DNA of 64,000 nt from HNR sp040400085 (GTDB taxonomy: Bacteria > Actinomycetota > Actinomycetes > Actinomycetales > Microbacteriaceae), in assembly GCA_040400085.1 (NCBI GenBank), contig JBBAQX010000003.1:1-64000 (forward strand), read 5' to 3'. Below the pieces are notes generated by a model that was not told where the DNA came from, did not search any database, and saw nothing but the letters and a program-made list of their open reading frames with translations. Made by a program: the position numbers and the translations under genes. Of this stretch, positions 33,886 to 42,435 are shown piece after piece. Position 1 is the stretch's first letter, and each line of letters starts with the position of its first letter.

Positions 33886-36441
33886 GTGAGCCAAAACGCC
33901 GGACTTCCCGCTGCCCTTTCTGATCTTCGAGAGATGGGGATGCGCGACCCCGACGCCGTGTTCTCCTCATTTACGAGTTGGGCCGAGTCCACTGGCATCA
34001 GCCTGTACCCCGCCCAAGAGGAAGCGATTATGGAGATCGTGTCGGGATCCAACGTGATCCTTTCCACTCCGACGGGAACCGGTAAGTCTCTCGTGGCGAT
34101 GGGGGCGCATTTCGCCGCCCTCGCGACGGACGAACGCACCTACTACACGGCCCCTATCAAGGCGCTCGTGAGCGAGAAGTTTTTTGCGCTCGTGGCGGCC
34201 TTCGGTCCCGAGAATGTCGGCATGGTTACGGGCGACTCCGCGGTGAACGCGGATGCACCGATCATCTGCTGCACGGCTGAAATCCTGGCAAATCAGGCTC
34301 TTCGTTATGGGGACGAGGCAAATATTGGCCAGGTAGTGATGGACGAGTTTCACTACTACGCGGATCCCGAACGCGGCTGGGCTTGGCAGGTTCCGCTGCT
34401 CGTTATGCGGCATACCCAATTTATCCTGATGTCAGCGACACTCGGAGACGTCACCGAGCTCGCCGCAGACCTGACTCGCCGCACCGGGCGGCCAACCGCC
34501 GAGGTTACGGGCAGCGTCCGCCCCGTGCCACTCAGTTACGCCTATGCCACGACTCCCGTGCAGGAGACCATCGAGGAGCTGATGCACGCCGATCGCGCGC
34601 CCATCTACGTGGTGCATTTCGCCCAGGCAGCCGCGGCCGAACGGGCGCAATCGCTCACCAGCCTGAAGCTTATCTCGCGTGAGCAACGGGATGAGATCGC
34701 AGAGGCTCTCGGCGAGTTCAAGTTCACCACGGGCTTTGGTAAGACGCTGTCTCGCCTTGTCCGCGCCGGGATCGGTGTGCATCACGCGGGGATGCTTCCG
34801 CGTTACCGCCGCCTGGTCGAGCAGCTCGCGCAGCGCGGCCTGATGAAGGTGATCTGTGGAACAGACACCCTCGGCGTCGGAATTAACGTGCCCATCCGCA
34901 CCGTGCTACTGAGTGGCCTCACCAAATACGATGGCGTCAAGATGCGTCAGCTCAACGCGCGCGAGTTTCACCAGATCGCGGGCCGTGCGGGCCGTGCCGG
35001 GTATGACACCGCGGGTGACGTCGTGCTCCAGGCGCCCGAGCACGAGATCGACAATATCAAGATGATCCAGAAGGCGGGGGACGACCCCAAGAAGAAGCGC
35101 AAGCTGATTCGGAAGAAGGCTCCGCAGGGCTTCGTCTCGTGGGGTGAACCCAGTTTCGAGCGGATTATCGAGGCAACGCCGGAGACTCTCGCGAGCAGTA
35201 TGGTGATCACACACTCGATGATCCTCAACGTGATCGCCCACGGGCGTGACGCATTTGACACGGTCAAGGCGCTCGTCTTCGACAATCACGAGCCCAGGGC
35301 TAGGCAATACGAGCTGGCTCGCCGCGCGATCGCGATCTACCGCACGCTGCGTGCCGCCGGGATAGTCGAACAATACGAGGATTCCGAAGGCAAGACCCAG
35401 TATCGCCTCACGGTCGATCTCCAGGCCAACTTCGCGCTCAACCAGCCGCTCTCGCCCTTCGCTATCGCGGCCCTCGAGTTGCTCGACGAGGAAGCACCGA
35501 CCCACGCGCTCGACGTTATCTCCGTTATCGAGTCCACCCTCGAGGATCCTCGGCCCATCGTCGGGGCTCAGCAATTCCTGGCGCGCGGCGAGGCGGTCAC
35601 CGCGATGAAGCAGGAGGGTATCGAGTACGACGAACGCATGGAACTGCTCGATCAGGTCACGCATCCCAAGCCCCTCGATGAGCTGCTGAGTGCCGCCTTC
35701 GAAATGTATGCTGCCGAGCGGCCCTGGGCGCGCGACTTCGAACTGCGTCCCAAGTCGGTCGTGCGCGATATGTACGAGCGGGCGATGACCTTCACCGAGT
35801 ACGTCTCCTTTTATAAGATTTCCCGTTCAGAGGGGCTCGTGCTGCGTTACCTCTCCGATGCCTATCGCGCGATCAGCCAGTCTGTTCCCGCCGAGAAGAA
35901 GAGCGAAGAATTGCTCGACATTATCGAGTGGCTCGGCGAGCTGGTACGTCAGGTAGATTCGAGCTTGTTGGACGAGTGGGAAGAGCTCGCGCATCCCGAT
36001 CCATCGAGACATGAAGAGCAGACTCACGCCTTGCCGCCTGCACCGCGCAACATCCTGAGCAACCGGCGCGCTTTCTTCGTGCTGATCCGCAACGAGATGT
36101 TCCGCCGCGTGCAGTTGGCAGCATTCGACAGGCTCGAGGAACTGGGCGAGATCGACGGCGAGTCCGGCTGGGATGCGGATCGATGGGGGGATGCTCTCGA
36201 CGATTACTTCGACGAGCACGATTCCCTGGGGTCCGGTCCCGCTGCCCGCGGCCCGCAGCTGATCGTCATCGATGAGTCCCCGGCGTCGACCGACGGGGTG
36301 TGGCGCGTTCGGCAGATCTTCGAGGACCCTGCCGGTGACCACGATTGGGGGATCAACGCCGAGGTAGATCTGGCGGCTTCGGTAGAACAGGGTGAGGCTG
36401 TGATTCGCGTGACTCATGTGGGCCTTTTGGAGGTATCTTGA
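33886..36441 (+). CDS. Ski2-like DEAD/DEAH helicase with DUF3516
   Basis: 851 residues. Superfamily 2 helicase motifs are in order: STPTGTGKS (I), TAPIKALVSEK (Ia), VMDEFHYY (II, a DExH variant), MSATLGD (III), HHAGMLPRYRR (IV) and HQIAGRAGRAGYDT (VI). The C-terminal half matches actinobacterial DUF3516. It is likely an ATP-dependent RNA or DNA helicase of the Ski2/Hel308-like type; the substrate is unknown. The start is GTG 33886; the frame runs upstream through the VOC gene without an alternative of merit. It overlaps the next gene as TTGA, and a glycosylase follows, suggesting a repair link. Confidence 0.9.
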   Translation: MSQNAGLPAALSDLREMGMRDPDAVFSSFTSWAESTGISLYPAQEEAIMEIVSGSNVILSTPTGTGKSLVAMGAHFAALATDERTYYTAPIKALVSEKFFALVAAFGPENVGMVTGDSAVNADAPIICCTAEILANQALRYGDEANIGQVVMDEFHYYADPERGWAWQVPLLVMRHTQFILMSATLGDVTELAADLTRRTGRPTAEVTGSVRPVPLSYAYATTPVQETIEELMHADRAPIYVVHFAQAAAAERAQSLTSLKLISREQRDEIAEALGEFKFTTGFGKTLSRLVRAGIGVHHAGMLPRYRRLVEQLAQRGLMKVICGTDTLGVGINVPIRTVLLSGLTKYDGVKMRQLNAREFHQIAGRAGRAGYDTAGDVVLQAPEHEIDNIKMIQKAGDDPKKKRKLIRKKAPQGFVSWGEPSFERIIEATPETLASSMVITHSMILNVIAHGRDAFDTVKALVFDNHEPRARQYELARRAIAIYRTLRAAGIVEQYEDSEGKTQYRLTVDLQANFALNQPLSPFAIAALELLDEEAPTHALDVISVIESTLEDPRPIVGAQQFLARGEAVTAMKQEGIEYDERMELLDQVTHPKPLDELLSAAFEMYAAERPWARDFELRPKSVVRDMYERAMTFTEYVSFYKISRSEGLVLRYLSDAYRAISQSVPAEKKSEELLDIIEWLGELVRQVDSSLLDEWEELAHPDPSRHEEQTHALPPAPRNILSNRRAFFVLIRNEMFRRVQLAAFDRLEELGEIDGESGWDADRWGDALDDYFDEHDSLGSGPAARGPQLIVIDESPASTDGVWRVRQIFEDPAGDHDWGINAEVDLAASVEQGEAVIRVTHVGLLEVS

Positions 36442-37277
36442 TCAAGGGTTTCGCTCAAAACCCTACTGACGGGGTCCGAATCTCCTACGAGGTCGATGGT
36501 CCTGTCGCTGATTCCGGCTGTCCCAGTATCCTGTTCCTGCACGGTTCTGGGCTGAGTAAGGCTAGCTGGCGTGGTCTCGGCTATGTACGGGCCTTTCGCG
36601 AAGACTATCGGGTGATCACGGCGGATCTGCGGGGGCACGGACTGAGCGATAAACCGCACGATATGGCATCCTATTCGCGCGAGTTGTTTGCGGGGGATAT
36701 CGAGGCCGTTCTTGACGCTGCGGGGGTGGCGGCGGCGCATATCGTCGGTTACTCTGTCGGCGCTCGCCTCGCACTCGAGATGGTGGCGTCCCGCCCGGAG
36801 CGGATTCTGAGTGCGGTCCTCCTGGGCGGATCTCCGGCGCCGATGGCGGGCCAGGTGGCTAGCCTGTTCTTTCCCGACTACCTTCGTGCTCTCCGCGCGG
36901 GAGGGATGCCCGCGTTCATCGCGGGGTGGGAGGCCCAGGCGGGGAGTCCCCTCGATCCGTCAACCCGCGGCGTCTTCGAGCGCAATGATCCCCTCGCGCT
37001 CGCGGCTTACTTTGAGCACAGCGATGCTGAGCCTGGGATGTCCGACGATATTCTCGTGCACGTGCAGACACCGACCCTGTGGATGGCCGGGAGTCGAGAT
37101 AACCCGCGCTGCGCCGATTCCGAGCGGGCGGCCTCGATAATGGATGCTCGTTTCGTGCGGCTTGAGGGCCGAAATCACGGGACCACCCTCTTTCCTTCGG
37201 CTGAGGTCATCGCCGAGATACGGGCATTTATCGGGGCGGTTGATTCTGGTGCGGTTAGGGCGGGCTGGCACGGATGA
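36438..37277 (+). CDS. Alpha/beta-hydrolase
   Basis: 279 residues with the oxyanion HGSGLSKASW motif, ADLRGHGLSDKP, the nucleophile elbow VGYSVGARLA (Ser) and the catalytic His in GRNHGTTLFPS. The start is TTG overlapping the helicase stop, with GGAGG at 36429-36433, an unusually clear case for a TTG start. It overlaps the glycosylase gene by ATGA, so it is translated within one operon. Its role between a helicase and a DNA glycosylase is not obvious. Confidence 0.86.
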   Translation: MIKGFAQNPTDGVRISYEVDGPVADSGCPSILFLHGSGLSKASWRGLGYVRAFREDYRVITADLRGHGLSDKPHDMASYSRELFAGDIEAVLDAAGVAAAHIVGYSVGARLALEMVASRPERILSAVLLGGSPAPMAGQVASLFFPDYLRALRAGGMPAFIAGWEAQAGSPLDPSTRGVFERNDPLALAAYFEHSDAEPGMSDDILVHVQTPTLWMAGSRDNPRCADSERAASIMDARFVRLEGRNHGTTLFPSAEVIAEIRAFIGAVDSGAVRAGWHG

Positions 37278-37927
37278 ACCGGGGAGAATTTGTGCCTCTC
37301 GCCCCTAAGTTCTGTGCAAGGGATGCCCTCGACGTCGCGCCCGAGATACTTGGCGCGCTTTTCACGACGCGGGTAGACGGTGAGGCCGTTACCGTTCGTT
37401 TGACTGAGGTCGAGGCCTATCACGGGCTCGGAACCGGGGATAGACCTGATCCCGGTTCTCATGCCCGGATGGGCATGACACCCCGAAACAGTGTGATGTT
37501 CGGCGACCCCGGGCGGCTTTACGTATATTTCAATTACGGGATGCATAGCGCCGTCAACCTCGTCTGTTCTGAGCCTGGGCGACCCTCGGCGGTGTTGTTT
37601 CGAGCTGGTGAGGTGGTGGCCGGTGTCGAGTGTGCGCGCCGTCGTAGGTCCACGAGCAAGAAGGACAGCGATTTGGCTAGCGGGCCTGGTCGTTTCGCCG
37701 TCGCGACGGGGATGCTTTATTCGACTCATAATGGAATTGAGGTTTCAGAATGCTCTCTCGCCTCGCTGCTGATCAGGAAGGATCCGGTTGCGAGGTACCG
37801 GTCAGGCCCCCGTGTCGGGGTGAGCGGTGAGGGTGGTACTGAGGAATATCCGTGGCGCTTCTGGATCGAGGGTGATCCCTCCGTGTCCCCGTATCGTCGG
37901 GCGAAGTCGCGTCGTTCGGCTAGCTGA
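37274..37927 (+). CDS. mpg: 3-methyladenine DNA glycosylase (AAG/MPG type)
   Basis: 217-residue alkyladenine DNA glycosylase, which removes 3-methyladenine and related alkylated purines to start base-excision repair. Signature segments: LTEVEAYHG with the catalytic Glu, SHARMGMTPRN, YVYFNYGMHSAVNLV with the base-flipping Tyr region, and GPGRFAVATGM. ATG 37274 overlaps the hydrolase stop. The C-terminus is basic. It is the last gene of the helicase-hydrolase-mpg operon and is followed at once by a LexA-regulated gene. Confidence 0.92.
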   Translation: MNRGEFVPLAPKFCARDALDVAPEILGALFTTRVDGEAVTVRLTEVEAYHGLGTGDRPDPGSHARMGMTPRNSVMFGDPGRLYVYFNYGMHSAVNLVCSEPGRPSAVLFRAGEVVAGVECARRRRSTSKKDSDLASGPGRFAVATGMLYSTHNGIEVSECSLASLLIRKDPVARYRSGPRVGVSGEGGTEEYPWRFWIEGDPSVSPYRRAKSRRSAS

Positions 37928-37984
37928 ATGGTGTGGCTGATTGTTGGAAAGCTGCGAATCTCGGATGCTGCGCTTGCTTATTAA

Positions 37985-38000
37985 TAGAACATGTGTTCGA
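37985..38000 (+). promoter_or_regulatory. LexA (SOS) box
   Basis: TAGAACATGTGTTCGA differs at one position from the actinobacterial consensus TCGAAC-N4-GTTCGA and keeps the GAAC/GTTC core. It lies 10-25 bp upstream of the radical SAM start, a position suited to repression by LexA, so damage induction of that gene is expected. Confidence 0.82.
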
Positions 38001-38009
38001 ATGTAATGT

Positions 38010-39104
38010 ATGCGATGGAATGCACAAAAGATCAGCTCTGAGCGACAGGACACCCTTCCTGGCTTAGCACGGCTCAACAACCTGGTGCGGTCCGTCCGCA
38101 CGCCGGATTTCGCGGGTATTACCTTTCACGAAGTGCTTGCAAAGAGTGCGCTGAACAGGGTTCCCGGCCAATCGAGCATGCCCTTCGGCTGGACGGTGAA
38201 CCCTTATCGGGGCTGCTCGCACGCCTGCGTGTACTGCTTTGCTCGGTCGTCACATACCTATCTTGATCTGGATGAGGGTAAGGACTTTGACTCGCAGGTT
38301 ATCGTGAAGGTGAATGTTGCAGAGGTCCTGGCCAAAGAACTTGCGAAGCCGACCTGGGGGAGGCACGCTGTAGCTCTGGGAACAAACACCGACCCATATC
38401 AGCGAGCCGAGGGTAGATACTCGCTCATGCCTGGAATTATCGACGCGCTCGCTAGTTCCGGCACCCCAATGTCGATCTTGACGAAGGGAACCCTGCTTCG
38501 ACGAGATATTCCCTCGCTTGTGGATGCCTCATCACAGATCCCCGTCGACATCGCCATGTCCGTTGCCATCTATGACGACGAGCTACAGCGCTCGATCGAG
38601 CCGGGCACGCCGTCGGCCTCCGCGCGCTTAGCCACGGTGCGGGCTGCTGTGGATGCCGGGCTGCGCTGCTCCGTTTTTATGATGCCGATCCTGCCCCACC
38701 TCACGGATAGCCGCGAGCATCTCGATCGGGCTCTCGGCCTTATCTCCGAGTCGGGAGCCACAAGCGTGCTGTACACGGCGTTGCACCTGCGTCCGGGGGT
38801 GAAGGGGTGGTTTATGGAGTGGCTGGAACGAGAACATCCCCATCTTGTGTCGCACTATCAGGGTCTGTATCCGGGGACTTCGTCATACGCTCCGAAAGGC
38901 TATCGCACCTGGCTAGCTGCGAGGATAAGGCCGCTTATTCGTGCCCGCGGGCTCGAACGGGGGATCGAGGATCCAGCTACCGGGGGAGTGCGGTCGAGCG
39001 CCCTGGGCCGAGGGTTGGAATCCTCTCTGAGTCGGGCTCGGGAGGGTGTTGGTGCAACTCAATTGCCCAGCTTTCCGCCTGCAGCTCAGCCGATGCTGTT
39101 TTAG
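38010..39104 (+). CDS. Rv2578c-type radical SAM protein (SPL-like)
   Basis: 364 residues. The iron-sulphur motif C-x3-C-x2-C appears as CSHACVYC (Cys69, 73, 76), preceded by NPYRGC, the usual signature of the spore-photoproduct-lyase-like Rv2578c family. Radical SAM enzymes cleave S-adenosylmethionine to make a 5'-deoxyadenosyl radical. The family is sequence-related to the lyase that repairs spore photoproduct, but its own substrate is not known to me. An SOS box directly upstream and repair genes on both sides argue for a DNA-damage role. No Shine-Dalgarno sequence is evident. Confidence 0.9.
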   Translation: MRWNAQKISSERQDTLPGLARLNNLVRSVRTPDFAGITFHEVLAKSALNRVPGQSSMPFGWTVNPYRGCSHACVYCFARSSHTYLDLDEGKDFDSQVIVKVNVAEVLAKELAKPTWGRHAVALGTNTDPYQRAEGRYSLMPGIIDALASSGTPMSILTKGTLLRRDIPSLVDASSQIPVDIAMSVAIYDDELQRSIEPGTPSASARLATVRAAVDAGLRCSVFMMPILPHLTDSREHLDRALGLISESGATSVLYTALHLRPGVKGWFMEWLEREHPHLVSHYQGLYPGTSSYAPKGYRTWLAARIRPLIRARGLERGIEDPATGGVRSSALGRGLESSLSRAREGVGATQLPSFPPAAQPMLF

Positions 39105-39147
39105 CGAATGTAGTTCGGCCCAGTTCACGTTCCGAGGCCCCTGTCGG

Positions 39148-39756
39148 CTAGACCCATACTCCGGAGCTGCCGCGGCGGTGGCTATCAACCAGGTGCGTAT
39201 CGATTATTCCTATCGCCTCCATCAGCGCGTACATGGTGGTCGGCCCGACATACGAAAAGCCTCTCTTTCGCAACGCCTTAGAGAGGGCCACTGACTCGGG
39301 AGACTCCGTGGGGATCTCGGCGAAAGTGCGGGGTTCTGGTGTTTCCTCCGGCTGGAACGACCAGACAAAATCGACCAGCCCACCCTCGTCTCGCAGGTCT
39401 ATCGTCGCCCGTGAGTTCTTGATCGTCGCACGGATCTTGCCACGGTTTCTCACGATTCGGGCATCCGCCATCAATCGGTCGACGTCGCCATCGTCAAAAG
39501 CGGCAAGCGTCTCGGGATGAAACCCGTGAAAGACCTCCCTGAAAGCATCCCTCTTACGCAGAATTGTCGCCCACGACAGTCCCGCTTGAAATCCTTCCAG
39601 GCAGATGCGCTCAAGAAGGCCCTGCTCGTCTCTGACCGGCATTCCCCACTCGGTGTCGTAGTACTCTTGCATGAGTTCATCGGACTGCGCCCACGCCGGA
39701 CGCGCGAGACCGTCCTCGCCGACAATAACGTCGCTCAGAGTTTTTGTTTCATCCAT
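39148..39756 (-). CDS. tag: DNA-3-methyladenine glycosylase I
   Basis: 202 residues, helix-hairpin-helix glycosylase of the TagA family. Features: YYDTEWGMPVRDEQGLLERI near the start, FQAGLSWATILRKRDAFREVF with the base-binding region, and GFSYVGPTTMYALMEAIG near the end. It excises 3-methyladenine and is distinct from Mpg encoded 1.2 kb away. It is the third gene of the sigma-factor/MGMT operon on this strand, 21 bp after the second MGMT gene. Confidence 0.93.
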   Translation of the reverse strand: MDETKTLSDVIVGEDGLARPAWAQSDELMQEYYDTEWGMPVRDEQGLLERICLEGFQAGLSWATILRKRDAFREVFHGFHPETLAAFDDGDVDRLMADARIVRNRGKIRATIKNSRATIDLRDEGGLVDFVWSFQPEETPEPRTFAEIPTESPESVALSKALRKRGFSYVGPTTMYALMEAIGIIDTHLVDSHRRGSSGVWV

Positions 39757-39777
39757 CTTCTGCCCTCTATCCTCTGC

Positions 39778-40407
39778 TTATTTCTGATGTCTGGCCTCCA
39801 TCGTCAGGAGATCTTGTTTTGCCTTGGCCCCGCCGAGATATGCCCCCAGCGACCCGTCACTGCGAACTACGCGGTGGCATGGAACCACGATGGGGAGCGG
39901 ATTCGTCGCACAGGCCGTTCCGACTGCGCGCACAGCACGAGGGCTCCCCGCCGCGAATGCTACCTCAGCGTAGCTCTCAGTGTTCCCATATCCTATGGCC
40001 CCCAGATGATTCAAAACCGCCAGCCTGAAACCTCTGGATAACTGGAGGTCAAGCGGGACTGTGAAGGACGTTCTCTTCTCATGGAAATACTCATCCAGCT
40101 GTTGTGTAACGTCTTCGAAATCGCGAGGCGACGACAGGATACGCGGGCTAATCTTTCTCGCGAGCGTGTCGAGCACCTCGTCATGGTTTTCTCGCTCGAA
40201 AGCAACCCGAACCAGACCCTTCGACGTGCGAGCGAGCAGAAGCGTCCCCACGGGGCTCTCAACGGTTCGGTAGCTGAGATCCAGTAAGCCTGCGGCTGCT
40301 GCTTCGCGTCTGAGCCTGTCGTGAAGCCGAGTCAGGGTCTCCGCGTCGATGGGTAAGTGCTCGGAGCTGAGCCCTCTGAGGTGTTCTGCGTTCTGCGTCA
40401 TGCTCAT
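39778..40407 (-). CDS. ogt: Methylated-DNA-protein-cysteine methyltransferase (second copy)
   Basis: 209 residues. The active-site motif PCHRVV (Cys177) and the surrounding VGTACATNPLPIVV and SLGAYLGG segments identify an O6-methylguanine/O4-methylthymine suicide repair protein. It has about 45 extra N-terminal residues (RLHDRLRREAAAAGLLDLSY) before the usual fold, and differs clearly from the copy at 40939. It overlaps the sigma-factor stop by one base (TGATG), so it is translationally coupled. A non-standard substrate or a regulatory role tied to the sigma factor is possible. Confidence 0.88.
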   Translation of the reverse strand: MSMTQNAEHLRGLSSEHLPIDAETLTRLHDRLRREAAAAGLLDLSYRTVESPVGTLLLARTSKGLVRVAFERENHDEVLDTLARKISPRILSSPRDFEDVTQQLDEYFHEKRTSFTVPLDLQLSRGFRLAVLNHLGAIGYGNTESYAEVAFAAGSPRAVRAVGTACATNPLPIVVPCHRVVRSDGSLGAYLGGAKAKQDLLTMEARHQK

Positions 40408-40925
40408 CAGCTCCTTGTGGATGGAATGTCGGCATCGAATAGCTGAGAGTTGCGGCGAAGGCTCGCGACCCCATCAGACGCTGAGCGCCGAGCGGCAGCA
40501 ACGCTGACACCCATCAACTCTGCCACCTCAGCGTAGGGCAGACCGCCAACGTGGTGGTAGGCAACGGCCTGGCGTTGTTTCGGGGGGAGTCGATCGACGG
40601 CATCCCATAGATCGACGTTGTAATCGCCTGGAGCCTCTATGGCCGAAATAGCGCCAGTGATTGAGCCACCCTCGGGAAGCTCATCGGTCGGCAGCGCTCG
40701 ACGGTTCCTGGCCCGGATTAGGTCGATGGACTTGCGATGCGCAATCGTCACAAGCCAACCCTGTACATTTGCGTCAGCGGGAAGCTGGGGATATGCAATG
40801 AGTGCGGAAAGGAACGTTTCGGACCAGGCATCCTCCGCATCGATCACACCCACGACAGCCCGGCAGGCCCGGAGCACTGTCGCGGCATGCTCCTCGATAA
40901 TGCGTTCGAAAGGTTCTTTGCCCAT
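40407..40925 (-). CDS. ECF sigma factor in the alkylation-repair operon
   Basis: 172 residues with sigma region 2 (about 5-75, with VIDAEDAWSETFLSALIAYP and LVTIAHRKSIDLIRARNRR) and region 4 (about 105-160, LPPKQRQAVAYHHVGGLPYAEVAELM). No anti-sigma gene is adjacent; the flanking genes on both sides are MGMT repair proteins and Tag follows. Control by a non-classical signal, such as an alkylated MGMT, is conceivable but inferred. ATG 40925 lies 13 bp after the first MGMT gene, so all four genes appear to be one operon. The regulon is unknown. Confidence 0.88.
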   Translation of the reverse strand: MGKEPFERIIEEHAATVLRACRAVVGVIDAEDAWSETFLSALIAYPQLPADANVQGWLVTIAHRKSIDLIRARNRRALPTDELPEGGSITGAISAIEAPGDYNVDLWDAVDRLPPKQRQAVAYHHVGGLPYAEVAELMGVSVAAARRSASDGVASLRRNSQLFDADIPSTRS

Positions 40926-40938
40926 CGCTCGTATTCCC

Positions 40939-41478
40939 CTAGAAAAGTTTACCGGAGACGTCGGCGGAGGGTTCTTCCAGCTCGAGCAGCATCCGCTTGC
41001 GCTCTAGGCCACCCGCATAGCCCGTAAGGCTTCCGTTGCTGCCGATCACACGGTGACAAGGGATGATGATGCTCACAGGGTTGCTGCCTACCGCTCCGCC
41101 CACCAGCCTGGCTAGATTAGGGGAGCCGAGCTCGCGAGCGATGTCGCCATAGGTGCGGGTTTCGCCGTATGGAATTCCGGCCAAGATATCCCAGACCCTG
41201 TGTTGAAAATCGCTTCCGATCGGGTTGAGGGCAACGGAGAAAACTGTCCTCTCACCCCGAAGATACTCTTCAACCTCGGTGTGTGCCTTCGCAAATACGG
41301 GTTGAGAGTCGAACGGGACTTTCTTACCCAGTGCTTCCTCTCCCGGGTTCGTCCAGTGGCCCTGGAAATAGATTGCCCTCAACGCATTGTCGTCGGCAAC
41401 GAAGGTGAGGTCTCCGATTGTAGTCGGCGCGATGGCGTGCACGAGCACGGATTGTTCCGAAGCGTCTGCTTGCGACAC
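40939..41478 (-). CDS. ogt: O6-methylguanine-DNA methyltransferase (first copy)
   Basis: 179 residues. Active-site PCHRVI with Cys141, preceded by VGGAVGSNPVSII and followed by SLTGYAGGLERKRMLLELE, the standard Ogt/MGMT core; the N-terminal RNase-H-like domain is complete (about 15-90). The frame opens at a TTG (41505), but GTG 41478 has CAGGAG upstream and gives the normal length. It is the first gene of the MGMT - ECF sigma - MGMT - tag operon. It repairs O6-alkylguanine by irreversible transfer to its cysteine. Confidence 0.93.
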   Translation of the reverse strand: MSQADASEQSVLVHAIAPTTIGDLTFVADDNALRAIYFQGHWTNPGEEALGKKVPFDSQPVFAKAHTEVEEYLRGERTVFSVALNPIGSDFQHRVWDILAGIPYGETRTYGDIARELGSPNLARLVGGAVGSNPVSIIIPCHRVIGSNGSLTGYAGGLERKRMLLELEEPSADVSGKLF

Positions 41479-41680
41479 GTCTTTCTCCTGTTCTGGCGAG
41501 AGCAATGCGGTGGTTACTACCCTATGCCCGGGTGAGCGGTCTTGCCTTCCCCACCTGTAAACGTCGGAGCGTAATAAAACGTGAGGTCTGGGCTTAAGAA
41601 AATATCAGGAGCCCCCATCCTCGGTTGACGGGCGATTCGCAGCAGCCGAGAGAATCGATTTTGGTGAGAAGTCACTACAC

Positions 41681-41721
41681 AAAAAGCCGGGCCGCAGGAG
41701 CTAAACTCCGTGCGACCCGGC
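41681..41721 (-). terminator. Intrinsic terminator of the cold-shock gene
   Basis: GC-rich arms around 41686-41700 and 41706-41721 (GCCGGG ... CCCGGC, with paired GGAG/CTCC near the loop) are followed on the minus strand by five T residues (41681-41685). It is 50 bp beyond the csp stop. Confidence 0.85.
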
Positions 41722-41770
41722 CGTATGCCCTCGTCGACTTGGACGAGGCTCTACTATCTGAAATCAGATA

Positions 41771-41974
41771 TTAGAGGGGGCGGATGTTCTCTGCCTGGGG
41801 TCCCTTGGGTCCCTGAGCGGTCTCGAACTCAACCTTCTGGTTCTCGTCAAGCGAGCGGTATCCGCTAGCTGCGATTGCGCTGAAGTGAGCAAAGACGTCA
41901 GCCGAGCCGTCGTCGGGTGCAATAAAGCCGAAGCCCTTTTCGGAATCGAACCATTTCACAGTGCCAGTAGCCAT
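41771..41974 (-). CDS. cspA: Cold-shock protein (CspA family)
   Basis: 67-residue OB-fold RNA chaperone with the RNP motifs KGFGFIAP (RNP1 type) and DVFAHFSAI. It binds single-stranded RNA/DNA and can act in cold, starvation or general translation. It carries a leader with hairpins upstream and a strong terminator downstream, as expected for a short, abundant monocistronic mRNA. Confidence 0.95.
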   Translation of the reverse strand: MATGTVKWFDSEKGFGFIAPDDGSADVFAHFSAIAASGYRSLDENQKVEFETAQGPKGPQAENIRPL

Positions 41975-42435
41975 GTGTTTCTCTTTTCTTTATGTTTTCC
42001 ACCTCGGTCTTCGAGGTGGTTTGCCGCGGTACTCCCGGAGATCTTACGTGTAGCTTCTCTCTTCACCAGGTGAAGAAAGGGCAGACGCCGGTCGAAAGAC
42101 GGTGGTGACGCGACTTCGCTGATCTCACAGACAGATAGTCCTTGCTGGGAAGCATGGGCCAAGCCGTGTGAACAGCGAGCTTAGGGGGCCGAGTTGAGGA
42201 TGAACGGTGAATTTTTTCTGAGACAGTCTGTCGTGCTGTTTTTGATGTCTCTCTCTGTGGGTGGAGCCTGCTAGCGGCGTGTTATCCATGACCATGCACA
42301 TTCAGTCGGGGCCGCGAGGCAAACGATCTAACTATTGTTAGCGTAGCACGGAACGCTTAGCGATTAGTGGAACTTTTTAAAATTTGTCACATTGCTTAGC
42401 ATTTGAATGCTCTGGATCCAGACTGAAGTCATTTT
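41975..42435. other. 461-bp region: csp leader, no gene
   Basis: No convincing gene is present. Immediately upstream of csp (minus strand) are two perfect hairpins: CCACCTCG/CGAGGTGG (41999-42006 with 42012-42019) and TCTTCACC-a-GGTGAAGA (42060-42076), consistent with a structured cold-shock leader. An AT-rich block at about 42300-42400, with CTAAC-tatt-GTTAG, may hold the promoter, but no pair of boxes is decisive. Confidence 0.55.
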
